From assembly GCA_946480925.1 (NCBI GenBank), contig CAMLLU010000057.1:1-37384 (forward strand): a stretch of 37,384 bases of DNA, given 5' to 3'. The stretch comes from an uncultured Rivibacter sp. (lineage in GTDB: Bacteria > Pseudomonadota > Gammaproteobacteria > Burkholderiales > Burkholderiaceae). Under the pieces are notes generated by a model. That model saw nothing but the letters and a program-made list of their open reading frames with translations. It ran no database searches and was not told the origin of the DNA. Shown piece by piece: positions 9,089-17,983 of the stretch; position 1 is the stretch's first letter, and each line of letters begins with the position of its first letter. The position numbers and the translations under genes were made by a program.

Positions 9089-9702
9089 TTGTCGCTGTTT
9101 GAGAGAGCCCGCCGGGTCCCGGCCCGGCAGCCGGGTGACTTTCTTCTGCGGGCCCAGAAGAAAGTCACCAAAGAAGAGGGCCTGAACCGCATTCGGCCCT
9201 TGCTTCTCTTGAGACCCCGCCCGACATCCACCGCGATACGCCTTGGCTCTCTCGCCCAAGGTACCGTCGTTCCGCTGGCTTCTTACTAGCACTGCTGGTG
9301 CCGGCCTCCCAGGCCGGCACGTGAGGGGCCTGGCCTTCACCTGGCTCGTGGCGAACCGCCATAGTCCGTTCGCCCTGATGTACCGAAGGGCCGCAGCAGT
9401 CTGCGCGGGGCGGCCGGCCCCAAGCCGGCTCGTCGAACAAGCTTTTGGGTCCCCTTCTGTGCCGCCTGCGGGGCGTCGTGACATGAGGGTTGCCGCGTAG
9501 CGGTCAGGCAAAGCTGTCTGAGCCCCGCAGGCGCGAGTTCTTTGCCTGCCCTCATGGCACAAGCTCCGCAGGGTAGTCCGCCCGTTCAGGGCGGACCGAG
9601 CACGGCAGGGTGCCCGTCTCTTTGGTGACTTTCTCTTGGGCACGCAAAAGAAAGTCACCGCGCTGCCGGGCGCGCATCCCGGCGGGCTGCCACATCGACA
9701 AG
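9089..9702. repeat. ~0.6 kb inverted-repeat element between dppB and dppC
   Basis: The two ends are inverted copies of one motif. The left end (9107-9145) reads GCCCGCCGGG, a spacer, GCCCGGCAGC, then GGTGACTTTCTT. The reverse complement of 9648-9687 reads the same apart from about seven bases. Each end also carries its own hairpin: 15-base perfect arms at 9134-9148/9155-9169 and 11-base arms at 9624-9634/9649-9659. A third hairpin (GTGCCGGCCT/AGGCCGGCAC) lies at 9298-9320. No transposase or convincing gene is inside. The right end also matches the 3'-end element seen after two other genes. The structure resembles a MITE or a pair of inverted REP-like units. The remaining bases of the 9063-9728 gap hold nothing I recognise. 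Confidence 0.7.
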
Positions 9703-9728
9703 ATGAACCAGCCAACGGCAACAAAAGA

Positions 9729-10757
9729 TCACTTCGCATGCCGAATCCGAGGATTGATCAACCCATACAACACATCGACCAACAGGTTCACCCCGATCAC
9801 CAACGTCGCCACGATCAAGATCCCCCCCTGCACCACCGGATAGTCCCGCCGACCGATCGCATCGATCAACCACTTCCCCACCCCCGGCCAGGAAAAGATC
9901 GTCTCCGTCAACACCGCCCCACCCAGCAACGTGCCGACAAGCAACCCGATCACCGTGACCACCGGCACCAGCGCATTGCGCAACGCATGCACGAACACCA
10001 CCCGCACCGGCGACAAACCCTTCGCCCGCGCCGTGCGCACGTAGTCCTCGCGCAGCACCTCCAGCATCGAAGACCGCGTCATCCGCGCAATCACCGCGAG
10101 CGGCACCGTGCCCAGCACGATGGAGGGCAACACCAGGTGGGCCATCGCCGACTTGAACGCGCCCTCCTCACCCGACAGCCACGCGTCGATCAACATGAAG
10201 CCGGTACGCGGCGCGATGTCGAACTCCAGCGCCATGCGGCCCGACACCGGCAGCGCGAACTCCGGCGCCCAGTCGCGCATGTAGACCGAGAAGAACATGA
10301 TGAGCAGCAGGCCCCACCAGAAGATCGGCATCGAGAAGCCGGTGAGCGACAGCCCCATCACGCCATGGTCGAGCACCGAGCCGCGCTTGATGGCGGCCAC
10401 CACACCGGCCAGCAAGCCTGCGACGACGGCGAACAACATCGCGCAGATGGAGAGTTCGAGCGTGGCCGGGAAGAGCTTCAGGAACTCGCTCCACACCGCC
10501 TCGTGCGTGACGAACGATTCGCCGAGGTCCAGGTGCAGCGCCTTCCACAAATAGTTCAGGTACTGCTCCCACAGCGGTCGGTCCAGCCCCAGGCGGTGCA
10601 GCACTTCGGCGTGGAAGGCCGGGTCGAGGCGGCGTTCGCCGGCCATCACCTGCACCGGGTCGCCGGGAATGAGGTGGATCAGCGAAAACGCCAGCAGCGT
10701 GATGCCGAGAAAGGTGGGGATCACGACCGCGAGACGGCGCAGCAGGAAGCCGAACAT
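9729..10757 (-). CDS. dppB: Dipeptide/oligopeptide ABC transporter permease DppB
   Basis: A 342-residue permease starting MFGFLLRRLAVVIPTFLGITL, the usual DppB/OppB N-terminus. It is followed by HLIPGDPVQVMAG, a periplasmic loop, then membrane segments and the EAA-type loop (RSSMLEVLREDYVRTARAKG, then HALRNALVPVVTVIG). The C-terminus has TETIFSWPGVGKWL and NLLVDVLYGLINPRIR, also typical. The start at 10757 is chosen by this N-terminus; the open frame extends upstream without homology and no strong ribosome site is seen. It follows the last dppA-type gene by 61 bases and is followed by the 0.6 kb repeat element. Confidence 0.93.
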   Translation of the reverse strand: MFGFLLRRLAVVIPTFLGITLLAFSLIHLIPGDPVQVMAGERRLDPAFHAEVLHRLGLDRPLWEQYLNYLWKALHLDLGESFVTHEAVWSEFLKLFPATLELSICAMLFAVVAGLLAGVVAAIKRGSVLDHGVMGLSLTGFSMPIFWWGLLLIMFFSVYMRDWAPEFALPVSGRMALEFDIAPRTGFMLIDAWLSGEEGAFKSAMAHLVLPSIVLGTVPLAVIARMTRSSMLEVLREDYVRTARAKGLSPVRVVFVHALRNALVPVVTVIGLLVGTLLGGAVLTETIFSWPGVGKWLIDAIGRRDYPVVQGGILIVATLVIGVNLLVDVLYGLINPRIRHAK

Positions 10758-10778
10758 GGTGGAGTGGGCGTTGCGTTG

Positions 10779-10813
10779 TGTCGTCTGTCTGTCAGTCGGC
10801 CTGTCTGTCGGTC
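10779..10813. repeat. Imperfect CTGT/GTCN tetranucleotide repeats
   Basis: The spacer between a dppA gene and dppB is built of runs such as GTCTGTCTGTCAGTC and CCTGTCTGTCGGTC. It could be slippage-prone and alter the spacing upstream of dppB, but copy numbers are low. Confidence 0.45.
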
Positions 10814-10818
10814 CGCGT

Positions 10819-12414
10819 TCAATCCACGCGCGCCGCGCGGAAATCGTTGCCGCCGAAGGGCGTGGCGACGTAGCCGGAAACGCGCTTGTGCGCGGCCCCC
10901 ACGAGCTGCCGGTTGGCCAGCGGGATGAGGCCCGCCTCTGCATGCAGCAGGCGCTGCGCCTTCACGTACAGCTCGGTGCGCTTCTTCACGTCGGGCGTGG
11001 CGCGGCCGGCGGCCAGCAGTGCGTCGAATTCCTTGTGGCACCAGCGGCTCTTGTTGCCGCCGCCCTCCACCGCCGCGCAACTCAGGTTGGGCGTGAGGAA
11101 GTTGTCGGGATCACCGTTGTCGCTGAACCAGCTCAGGAGCGCGAGGTCGTGCTCGCCCTTGCCGGTGCGCTTGTAGAGCTCGCCCAGCTCCATGAGCTGC
11201 GGCCGCACCTTCACGCCGATCCTGGCCCAGTCGGCCTGCAGCAACTCGACGCCGCGCTTGATGTCGCTGTTGCGGGCGGTCGCAAAGAGCGTGAGTTCGC
11301 TGCCGTCGTAGCCGCTGGCCTTGACGAGCGCACGCGCCCGCTCCACGTCATGCAGCCGCTGAAGGCTCGCGTCGTGGCTCCAGATGCCCGGCGGCAGGAA
11401 GCTGCCGGCCGGCGTGGCGTTGCCGCCATAGACCGACTTCACGTACGTGGCGCGGTCGATCGCCAGCGACAAGGCCTCGCGGAAGCGCTTGTCGGAGAGG
11501 AACTTGTGCTGCGAGTTGGGCGCGACGTAGGCGGTGGTGAGCGGGTGGCCGCGCACGACGTTGATGCGCGCATCGCCGTCGAAGGCTTTCGCGTTGTCGC
11601 CCGGCAGCTCACCGGTGACCAGGCATTCGCCGGCCTTCACGCGCTGCACGCGCACGGCCGGGTCGGGCGTGATGGCGAAGACGAGCTGGTCGACCTTCGG
11701 CGCGCCGCCCCAGTAGGCCTTGTGCGCCTCGTAGCGGATCACCGCGTCCTTCTGGTAGCTCTTGAAGGCGAACGGACCGGTGCCGACGGGCTGGGTGTTG
11801 ATCTGCTCGAGCGTGCCCGCCTTGCGCAGCTGCTCGCCGTATTCGGCCGAATACACCGAGGCCAGTGACGCCATCGTGAGGTTGGCGAGGAACGGCGCCT
11901 CGGGCCGCGTGAGCGTGATGCGCACCGTGTGCGCATCCACCTTCTCCACCGACTTGATGAGCTCGCGCATGCTCATGCCGGCCCAGTAGGGGAAGCCGTT
12001 GCGCGCGGCGGCATGGGCCGGGTGGTTCTTGTCGTTGATGCGCTGGATGGACCACACCACGTCGTCGGCGTTCATGTCGCGCGTGGGCTTGAACCATAGC
12101 GTGGTGTGGAACTTCACGCCCTTGCGCAGGTGCAGCGTGTAGGCGAGGCCATCGGGGCTGATCTGCCAGCGCTCCGCGAGGCCCGGCACCACCTCGGTGG
12201 TGCCGGATTTCATGAGCAGCAGCTGGTCATACAGCGTGAGGCCGGCGGCGTCGTTGGTGTCCACCGTCTCGTACTGCGCGATGTCGAAGCCTTCGGGTGC
12301 GCTGTCGGCGCAGAAGGTCAGCGTGCCCGCGGCGTGTGCGGTGCCGGCACAGAAAAGCAGCGCTGACAACAGGAGCAAAAATCCTTCACCGCGGTGAATG
12401 AATTGGAGCTTCAT
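10819..12414 (-). CDS. dppA: DppA-type peptide-binding protein (copy 1)
   Basis: A 531-residue periplasmic solute-binding protein (SBP_bac_5 family). A Sec signal peptide (MKLQFIHRGEGFLLLLSALLFCAGTAHA) probably cleaves before AGTLTF. Family landmarks: LAERWQISPDGLAYTLHLRKGVKFH, NADDVVWSI, INTQPVGTGPFAFKSYQKD, and LSDKRFREALSLAIDR. It would deliver peptides to DppBC. The ATG at 12414 overlaps the stop of the preceding dppA-type gene (ATGA). It is clearly a sister of copy 2 (nearly the same motifs throughout, for example CAAVEGGGNKS in both), so the pair arose by tandem duplication. Exact ligand is unknown. Confidence 0.9.
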   Translation of the reverse strand: MKLQFIHRGEGFLLLLSALLFCAGTAHAAGTLTFCADSAPEGFDIAQYETVDTNDAAGLTLYDQLLLMKSGTTEVVPGLAERWQISPDGLAYTLHLRKGVKFHTTLWFKPTRDMNADDVVWSIQRINDKNHPAHAAARNGFPYWAGMSMRELIKSVEKVDAHTVRITLTRPEAPFLANLTMASLASVYSAEYGEQLRKAGTLEQINTQPVGTGPFAFKSYQKDAVIRYEAHKAYWGGAPKVDQLVFAITPDPAVRVQRVKAGECLVTGELPGDNAKAFDGDARINVVRGHPLTTAYVAPNSQHKFLSDKRFREALSLAIDRATYVKSVYGGNATPAGSFLPPGIWSHDASLQRLHDVERARALVKASGYDGSELTLFATARNSDIKRGVELLQADWARIGVKVRPQLMELGELYKRTGKGEHDLALLSWFSDNGDPDNFLTPNLSCAAVEGGGNKSRWCHKEFDALLAAGRATPDVKKRTELYVKAQRLLHAEAGLIPLANRQLVGAAHKRVSGYVATPFGGNDFRAARVD

Positions 12415-13988
12415 TTCACCGTCACGTACCGGAAGTCGTTGTGCGTGAACGGGTCTGGAATGAAGCCCGACACGCGCTTGTTCACCGCCGTCATGTAGAC
12501 CGGATAGACCAGCGGGATGGTGCCCACGTCGTCGTACAGCACGCGCTGGGCCTTCATGTAGAGGTCGTTGCGCTTCTTCGGGTCGCTGGTCTTGCGGGCC
12601 AGGTCGATGAACTCGTCGAACTGCTTGTTGCACCACTGGCTCTTGTTGCCGCCGCCCTCCACCGCGGCGCAGGCCAGGTTGGTGGTGAAGAAGTTGTCGG
12701 GGTCACCGTTGTCGCCGGCCCACCGCAGGAAGGTGATGTCGTGCTCGCCCTTGCCGGTGCGCTTGAGCATCTCGCCCCATTCGATCATCTGCACGCGTGC
12801 CTTGATGCCGACCTTGGCCCAGTCGGCCTGCATCAGCTCGGCGCCGCGCTTGGCGTCGATGCTGCCGCCGATGCGGGTGAAGATGGCGAGCTCGGTGCCG
12901 TCGTAGCCGCTGGCCTTGACCAGCTGTTCGGCCTTCTTGGGGTCGTGGCGGTTGAGCAGGCTCTTGTCGTGTCCCCACATGCTGGGCGGCAGGAAGCTCG
13001 CGGCCGGCGAGGCATGGCCGCCGTACACCGCCTGGATGTAGGTCTTCTTGTCGAGCGCGAGCCACAGTGCCTCGCGGAAGCGCTTGTCGGACAGGAACTT
13101 GCGCTTGGTGTTGGGCGCGATGTATTCGGTGAGCAGCGGGTTGTTGCGCACGATCTGCACGTTCGGGTCCTTGTCGAACGTGCTGGCGGTCTCGGCCTTC
13201 ATGTTGGTGCCCACCAGGCATTCGCCGGCCTTCAGGCGCTGCACGCGCACGTTGGGGTCGAGCGTGATCGCGAAGATGAGCTTGTCGACCTTGGGCGGGG
13301 CGCCCCAGTGCGCGGCGTTGGCGGTGTAGCGGATCACCGCGTCCTTCTGGTAGCTCTGGAAGATGAACGGCCCGCTGCCCACCGGCTGGGTGTTGAGGTC
13401 GCCGACCTTGCCGGCCTTCAGCAGCTGCTCGCCGTATTCGGCCGAGTAGATGGAGCCGATGGCTTCCATGGCCATGTCGGCCAGGAACGGTGCCTCGGGC
13501 CGCGTGAGCGTGATGCGCACGGCGAGGTCGTTCACCTTCTCGACCGACTTGATGAGCTTGGACATGCCCATGCCTTCCCAGTAGACGTAGCCGTTCTTGG
13601 CCACGCCGTGGGCGGGGTGCTTGTTGTCGTTCACGCGGTTGATCGACCACACCACGTCGTCGGCGCTGAGATCGCGCGTGGGCTTGAACCACGGCGTGGT
13701 GTGGAACTTCACGCCCTTGCGCAGGTGGAAGGTGTAGACGAGGCCATCGGCGCTGATGTCCCACTTCTCGGCGATGCCGGGGCGGATCTCGGTGGTGCCG
13801 GGCTTGAAGCTCAGCAGCTGGTCGTAGATCGTGCGGCCGGCCGCGTCATTGGTGACGGCCGATTCGTACTGCGCGATGTCGAAGCCGTCGGGCGAGGCTT
13901 CGGTGCACACGGTCAGCGTGCCGGCGGCATGAGCGGTGCCGAACAGGAGTGCGGCGGCAGCGGCGATGAGTTTGCGGTGTGTGAGCAT
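12411..13988 (-). CDS. dppA: DppA-type peptide-binding protein (copy 2)
   Basis: A 525-residue periplasmic binding protein with signal peptide MLTHRKLIAAAAALLFGTAHA. Landmarks: IAEKWDISADGLVYTFHLRKGVKFH, SADDVVWSINR, LNTQPVGSGPFIFQSYQKD and LSDKRFREALWLALDKK. The start at 13988 is set by the signal peptide; the open frame continues upstream but holds no signal sequence. It lies 113 bases after the M13 peptidase gene, with a hairpin repeat in the gap, and is translationally coupled to copy 1 downstream. The two copies are much closer to each other than to the third (16289-17887). Confidence 0.9.
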   Translation of the reverse strand: MLTHRKLIAAAAALLFGTAHAAGTLTVCTEASPDGFDIAQYESAVTNDAAGRTIYDQLLSFKPGTTEIRPGIAEKWDISADGLVYTFHLRKGVKFHTTPWFKPTRDLSADDVVWSINRVNDNKHPAHGVAKNGYVYWEGMGMSKLIKSVEKVNDLAVRITLTRPEAPFLADMAMEAIGSIYSAEYGEQLLKAGKVGDLNTQPVGSGPFIFQSYQKDAVIRYTANAAHWGAPPKVDKLIFAITLDPNVRVQRLKAGECLVGTNMKAETASTFDKDPNVQIVRNNPLLTEYIAPNTKRKFLSDKRFREALWLALDKKTYIQAVYGGHASPAASFLPPSMWGHDKSLLNRHDPKKAEQLVKASGYDGTELAIFTRIGGSIDAKRGAELMQADWAKVGIKARVQMIEWGEMLKRTGKGEHDITFLRWAGDNGDPDNFFTTNLACAAVEGGGNKSQWCNKQFDEFIDLARKTSDPKKRNDLYMKAQRVLYDDVGTIPLVYPVYMTAVNKRVSGFIPDPFTHNDFRYVTVK

Positions 13989-14040
13989 GTCGTGCAAGGC
14001 CAGGAGTTGTTCGAGTGGACGCCGCGGATCCGGCTCTGCC

Positions 14041-14095
14041 GGTCCGCTGGCGGCGCCCCCTTGAGGGGGAGCGCCGAAGGCGCTACGGGGGTGGT
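14041..14095. repeat. REP-like hairpin repeat in the peptide locus
   Basis: The gap between the M13 gene and dppA copy 2 contains CCCCCT-TG-AGGGGG and, just beside it, AGCGCC/GGCGCT (as read on the minus strand, around a TTC loop). I recognise this as a class of short interspersed hairpins common in Burkholderiales. It has no T-run, so it may modulate mRNA stability rather than terminate. Confidence 0.5.
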
Positions 14096-14101
14096 CCATA
14101 T

Positions 14102-16201
14102 TCACCAGATGCGGATGCGCGTCTCGGCCGGCTTGAACATGCCGTCGCCGGGCTGCGTACCGAAGGTCTCGTGGAAGCCATCGGTGTTGACGGCGGCACC
14201 ATTGGCACGGAATTCGGCCGGTGAATGCGAGTCGATGGTCAGCAGCTGCAAGGTGCGTTCCTCGCGACGCTGCGACCGCCACGCCTGCGCCCAGCCGAGG
14301 AAGAAGCGCTGCTCGCCGGTGAGCCCTTCGATCACCGGCACGGCCTTGCCGCGCTGCGAGATCTGGTAGGCCCTGTAGGCGATCTGCAGGCCGGAGAGGT
14401 CGGCGATGTTCTCGCCCAGTGTGAGCTTGCCGTTGACCTTGTGGCCGGGCAGCGGCTCGTAGGCGCCGTATTGCGCCACCAGCCTGGCGCCCAGCGCGTC
14501 GAAGGCCTTGCGGTCGGCCGCCGTCCACCAGTTGTTCAGGCGGCCGTCACCGTCGAACTGGCTGCCCTGGTCGTCGAAGCCATGGCTGATCTCGTGGCCG
14601 ATGATCGCGCCGATGGCACCGTAGTTCACCGCGTCGTCGGCATTCATGTCGAAGAGCGGCGGCTCCAGGATGGCCGCCGGGAACACGATCTCGTTGAAGC
14701 TGGGGTTGTAGTAAGCGTTGACCTTCTGCGGCGTCATGCCCCATTCGCTGCGGTCCACCGGCTTGTCGGCGCGCGCGGCCTGGCGCTCGTATTCGAAGCG
14801 CCCTGCGCGCATTGCGTTGCCCAGGGCATCGCCAGCGCGCACTTCGAGCTTCGAATAGTCGCGCCACTGGTCGGGGTAGCCGATCTTGGCCACGTACTTG
14901 GCGAGCTTCTGCTTCGCGCGCTGCTTGGTGACGTCGCTCATCCAGGTGAGCCCGTCGATCGACTCGCCGTAGGCCGCCAGCAGGTTGCCCACCAGCTCCT
15001 GCATGCGCGCCTTGTGCGCCGGAGAGAAGTGCCGCTCCACGTAGATGCGACCCACCGCTTCGCCCAGCGCGCCGTCGAGCGACGCAGTGGCCTTCTGCCA
15101 GCGCGCACGGTCTTGCTGCTGGCCGCGGATGGCCTTGCCATGGAAGGCGAAGTGCGCCTCGCGGAATGCCGCGGGCAGCACCTCGGCGCGCCCATCGAGC
15201 AGGCGCACGCGCAGGTACTGCTGCCATGTCGCAAGCGGTGTGGACTGCGCCAGCGCCGCGAAGCCGCGCGCATAGCTGGGTTGCGACACGTTGACCCGGT
15301 CGGCGCCTTCGAGCATTCCAGCCTTCAGGAAGGCAGCCCAGTCGAAGCCCGGCGCCGTTCTGGCCAGTGCGGCCGGCGCCATGGGGTTGTAGGTCTTCAC
15401 CGGGTTGCGGTTGTCCACCGGAGACCATTGCACGCGGGCGAGCTTTTCCTCGAGTGCATACACCGCCTTGGCTGCACGCGCGGCATCGGCCGCACCGCCG
15501 GCCGACAGCAGCGATTCGAGGTAGGCCAGGTAGGCCTCGCGCGCCTTGGCATAGCGCTCGTCGCGCTTGCCGTAGTAGTCGCGGTTGGGCAGGCCCAGGC
15601 CGTCCTGCCAGATGTCCGCCCGATAGAGGCCGGGATTCTTGGCGTCTACATCGGCCCCCAGCATCACCGGCGTCGGCACCATGCCTTGCAGCCGACCCAT
15701 CAACGCGGCCAGCTGGGCCTTGTTCTTCAGGCCATCGATCTGCTCGAGCCAGGGCGCCAGCGGCGCGAGGCCGGCGCCGTCGATGGCGGCTTCATCGACG
15801 TAGCTGCGGTAGTAGTCACCGATCCTCTGCGCATCGGTGCCCGGTACTTGCGGCGTGCCCGCCAGTTCTTCGACGATCTTGCGCACACGCTCGTCGGAGC
15901 GGTCGCGCAACGCGATGAACGAACCATGGTCGGCCTTGTCCGGCGGGATGGGCGACTCCTTCAGCCAGCGGCCGTTGGCGGCGCGGAACAGGTCGTCCTG
16001 CGGGCGCACGGCCGGGTCGAAGCCGTTGCGGTCCAGACCCGACAGCGGCTGCGCCACCATCGTGATGGCCGGCCGCGCCTTGGCGGCATCGGCCTGCCCC
16101 GTCGGGCCGGAAGAAGTCGCGGCGCAGCCCGCGAGCACGGTGGAAGCGGCCACCAGCAGTGCCGCAAGGGTGGGTGAAGAGCAAAGCGATGAGCGGTGCA
16201 T
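14102..16201 (-). CDS. M13 (neprilysin/PepO) zinc metallopeptidase, lipoprotein
   Basis: A 699-residue M13-family endopeptidase. Zinc site HEISH at residues 536-540 and the third ligand in ENIAD (E597). Upstream are the family's NAYYNPSFNEIVFPAAIL (substrate-binding NAYY) and near the end QLLTIDSHSPAEFRANG. The N-terminus is a lipoprotein signal: hydrophobic run then lipobox VLAGC with Cys26. It should sit on the envelope and cut oligopeptides. I start at 16201 (MHRSSLC...) because this places the signal peptide properly; a longer frame to 16276 adds a polar stretch. Its place between dppA-type genes suggests it feeds the importer, which is inference. Full family length, all key residues present. 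Confidence 0.93.
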   Translation of the reverse strand: MHRSSLCSSPTLAALLVAASTVLAGCAATSSGPTGQADAAKARPAITMVAQPLSGLDRNGFDPAVRPQDDLFRAANGRWLKESPIPPDKADHGSFIALRDRSDERVRKIVEELAGTPQVPGTDAQRIGDYYRSYVDEAAIDGAGLAPLAPWLEQIDGLKNKAQLAALMGRLQGMVPTPVMLGADVDAKNPGLYRADIWQDGLGLPNRDYYGKRDERYAKAREAYLAYLESLLSAGGAADAARAAKAVYALEEKLARVQWSPVDNRNPVKTYNPMAPAALARTAPGFDWAAFLKAGMLEGADRVNVSQPSYARGFAALAQSTPLATWQQYLRVRLLDGRAEVLPAAFREAHFAFHGKAIRGQQQDRARWQKATASLDGALGEAVGRIYVERHFSPAHKARMQELVGNLLAAYGESIDGLTWMSDVTKQRAKQKLAKYVAKIGYPDQWRDYSKLEVRAGDALGNAMRAGRFEYERQAARADKPVDRSEWGMTPQKVNAYYNPSFNEIVFPAAILEPPLFDMNADDAVNYGAIGAIIGHEISHGFDDQGSQFDGDGRLNNWWTAADRKAFDALGARLVAQYGAYEPLPGHKVNGKLTLGENIADLSGLQIAYRAYQISQRGKAVPVIEGLTGEQRFFLGWAQAWRSQRREERTLQLLTIDSHSPAEFRANGAAVNTDGFHETFGTQPGDGMFKPAETRIRIW

Positions 16202-16288
16202 CTGCCGGGTCGTGTCGTCGTTGTGGTTGTTTTCGGTTGTCGTGGTGGCGGGAGTCGGCAAGGCAGCGGCTGCCATGGCCGCGCCGCA

Positions 16289-17887
16289 TCACTTCAGGCT
16301 CACGCCGTAGAACTGCGAGATCGCGAACGGGCTCATCTTGAAGCCCTCCACGTTCTTCAGCATCGGCTGCACCACCATCGAATGCGCCATCGGCACCCAG
16401 GGTGCCTCGCGCTTGAAGACTTCCTGTGCCTTCTCGTACAGCGTGGTGCGCTCGGCCAGCTTGGTGGTCTGCTTGGCCTTGTTGATGAGCCCGTCGTATT
16501 CCTTGTCGCACCACTGGGCATAGTTGGAGCTGCCTACCGCGGCGCAGCTCAGCAGCGTGGCCATGAAGTTGTCAGGGTCGCCGTTGTCGCCGTTCCAGCC
16601 GAACATGCCGATGTCGCTCTCGCCGGCCTTGCCCCGCTTCAGGTATTCGGCCCACTCGTACTTCACGATGCGGGTCTTGATGCCGACCTTGGCCAGGTCG
16701 GCCTGAATGAGCTCGGCCGCCTGCGAGCCGTTGGGGTTGTAGGGCCGCTGCACCGGCAGCGCCCACAGCGTGGTCTCGAAGCCGTTGGGGTAGCCCGCCT
16801 TGGCCAGCAGCGCCTTGGCCTTTTCGGGGCTGTATTCGTAGTCCTTCACCTGCTTGTTGTAGGACCACATGGCAGGCGGAATGGGGTTCACCGCCACGGT
16901 GCCCGCGCCCTGGTACACCGCGTCGAGCAGCGACTTCTTGTTGATCGCCATGTTGACGGCGCGCCGCACGTCCACGTTGTCGAAGGGCTTGTGCGTGACG
17001 TTGAGCGAGAGGTAGCCCACGTTGAGCCCGGGCTGCGTGAGCAGCTTGATCTTCGGGTCCTTCTTGAGCGCCTCCACCTCGGCCGGCTTGGGGTACGACG
17101 AGATGTGGCATTCGCTGGCGCGCAGCTTCTGCAGCCGCACGGCCGAGTCCTTGGTGATGGCGAAGATCAGGTTGTCGATGCCGGCCTTGCCGCGAAAGTA
17201 GGTCGGGTTCGCGGCGTAGCGGATCTGCGCATCTTTCTCGTAGCGCTTGAAGACGAAAGGCCCCGTGCCCACCGGCTTGGTGTTGATGTCCTGCGGCGTG
17301 CCGGCCTTGAGCAGCTGCGCGGCATATTCGGCCGAGTGGATGGAAGCGAAGTCCATCGCCACGTTGGCCAGGAAGGCGGCGTCCACGTTCTTCAGCGTGA
17401 AGCGCACCGTGTAGGCGTCTGGCTTCTCGAGCTTGACGAGGTTGTCGGGCAGGCCCATGTCGGCCGCGTATTCATAAGCCGCCGGCGCCGCCTTGTGGAA
17501 GGCGTTCTCCTTGTTGACCATGCGGTCGAACGTGAAGATCACGTCGTCGGCATTGAAGTCGCGGCCGGGCTTGAACCACTCGGTGGAGTGGAACTTCACA
17601 CCCTTGCGCAAGTGGAAGGTGTAGGTGAGGCCGTCGGCGCTGATGTCCCACTTCTCGGCCAGCGCCGGCTCGATGCGCGTACCGCCGCGCTCGAACTCGA
17701 CCAGCCGGTTGAAGATGGGTTGCGACACGGCATCGAAGGTGGTGCCGGCGGTGTAGCGCGCGGGGTCGAAGCCTTCGGGGCTGCCTTCGGAGCAGTAGAT
17801 GAGCGTGCCGGCGGCATGGGCCGCGAGGGTGCAGGCTGCGAGGCCGGCCACCAGGGTGTGGCGGGCAACGGCGTGGAGTCTCTTCAT
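16289..17887 (-). CDS. dppA: DppA-type dipeptide-binding protein (copy 3, first gene)
   Basis: A 532-residue periplasmic binding protein, the copy most like classical DppA: CSEGSPEGFDPARYTAGTTFDA, HLRKGVKFHSTEWFKPGRDFNADDV, INTKPVGTGPFVFKRY, and WNGDNGDPDNFMATLLSC. The signal peptide is MKRLHAVARHTLVAGLAACTLAAHA. An AAGGTGG sequence lies several bases before the ATG. It is the first gene of the peptide locus and diverges from amn across 195 bases, which should hold the main promoter. The cysteines in the CSEG and LLSC segments are also in Dpp-family proteins and probably pair. Confidence 0.92.
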   Translation of the reverse strand: MKRLHAVARHTLVAGLAACTLAAHAAGTLIYCSEGSPEGFDPARYTAGTTFDAVSQPIFNRLVEFERGGTRIEPALAEKWDISADGLTYTFHLRKGVKFHSTEWFKPGRDFNADDVIFTFDRMVNKENAFHKAAPAAYEYAADMGLPDNLVKLEKPDAYTVRFTLKNVDAAFLANVAMDFASIHSAEYAAQLLKAGTPQDINTKPVGTGPFVFKRYEKDAQIRYAANPTYFRGKAGIDNLIFAITKDSAVRLQKLRASECHISSYPKPAEVEALKKDPKIKLLTQPGLNVGYLSLNVTHKPFDNVDVRRAVNMAINKKSLLDAVYQGAGTVAVNPIPPAMWSYNKQVKDYEYSPEKAKALLAKAGYPNGFETTLWALPVQRPYNPNGSQAAELIQADLAKVGIKTRIVKYEWAEYLKRGKAGESDIGMFGWNGDNGDPDNFMATLLSCAAVGSSNYAQWCDKEYDGLINKAKQTTKLAERTTLYEKAQEVFKREAPWVPMAHSMVVQPMLKNVEGFKMSPFAISQFYGVSLK

Positions 17888-17967
17888 GAGGGGGCCACCT
17901 TGTGGATGACTGAAGAAGAAAGTCGGGCGAGTCTAGGCCAATCCGCCCGCCGCGCAATGGTGGTAAC

Positions 17968-17983
17968 GCTTGTATAGGCAAGC
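17968..17983. promoter_or_regulatory. Inverted repeat in the dppA/amn divergent region
   Basis: GCTTG and CAAGC flank six bases (TATAGG), about 80 bases before the dppA start. On the minus strand a weak promoter (TTGCGC, 16 bases, TAGACT) lies closer to the gene. Either could be chance; a regulator site is possible in this short divergent region. Confidence 0.25.

Noticed and set aside
9059..9739. Open frame of 226 residues across the dppB-dppC gap
   Set aside because: It reads through the hairpins of the repeat element (its KKVTRLPGRDPAGSL-like segments derive from the hairpin arms). Such frames are common artefacts of this repeat class.
12441..14369. Long open frame on the plus strand (642 residues)
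   Set aside because: It lies opposite a dppA-type gene with clear family motifs and signal peptide. It has no recognisable family and arises from the high G+C antisense frame.
14225..16177. Long open frame on the plus strand (650 residues)
   Set aside because: It is antisense to the M13 peptidase, whose zinc site and lipobox are unambiguous.
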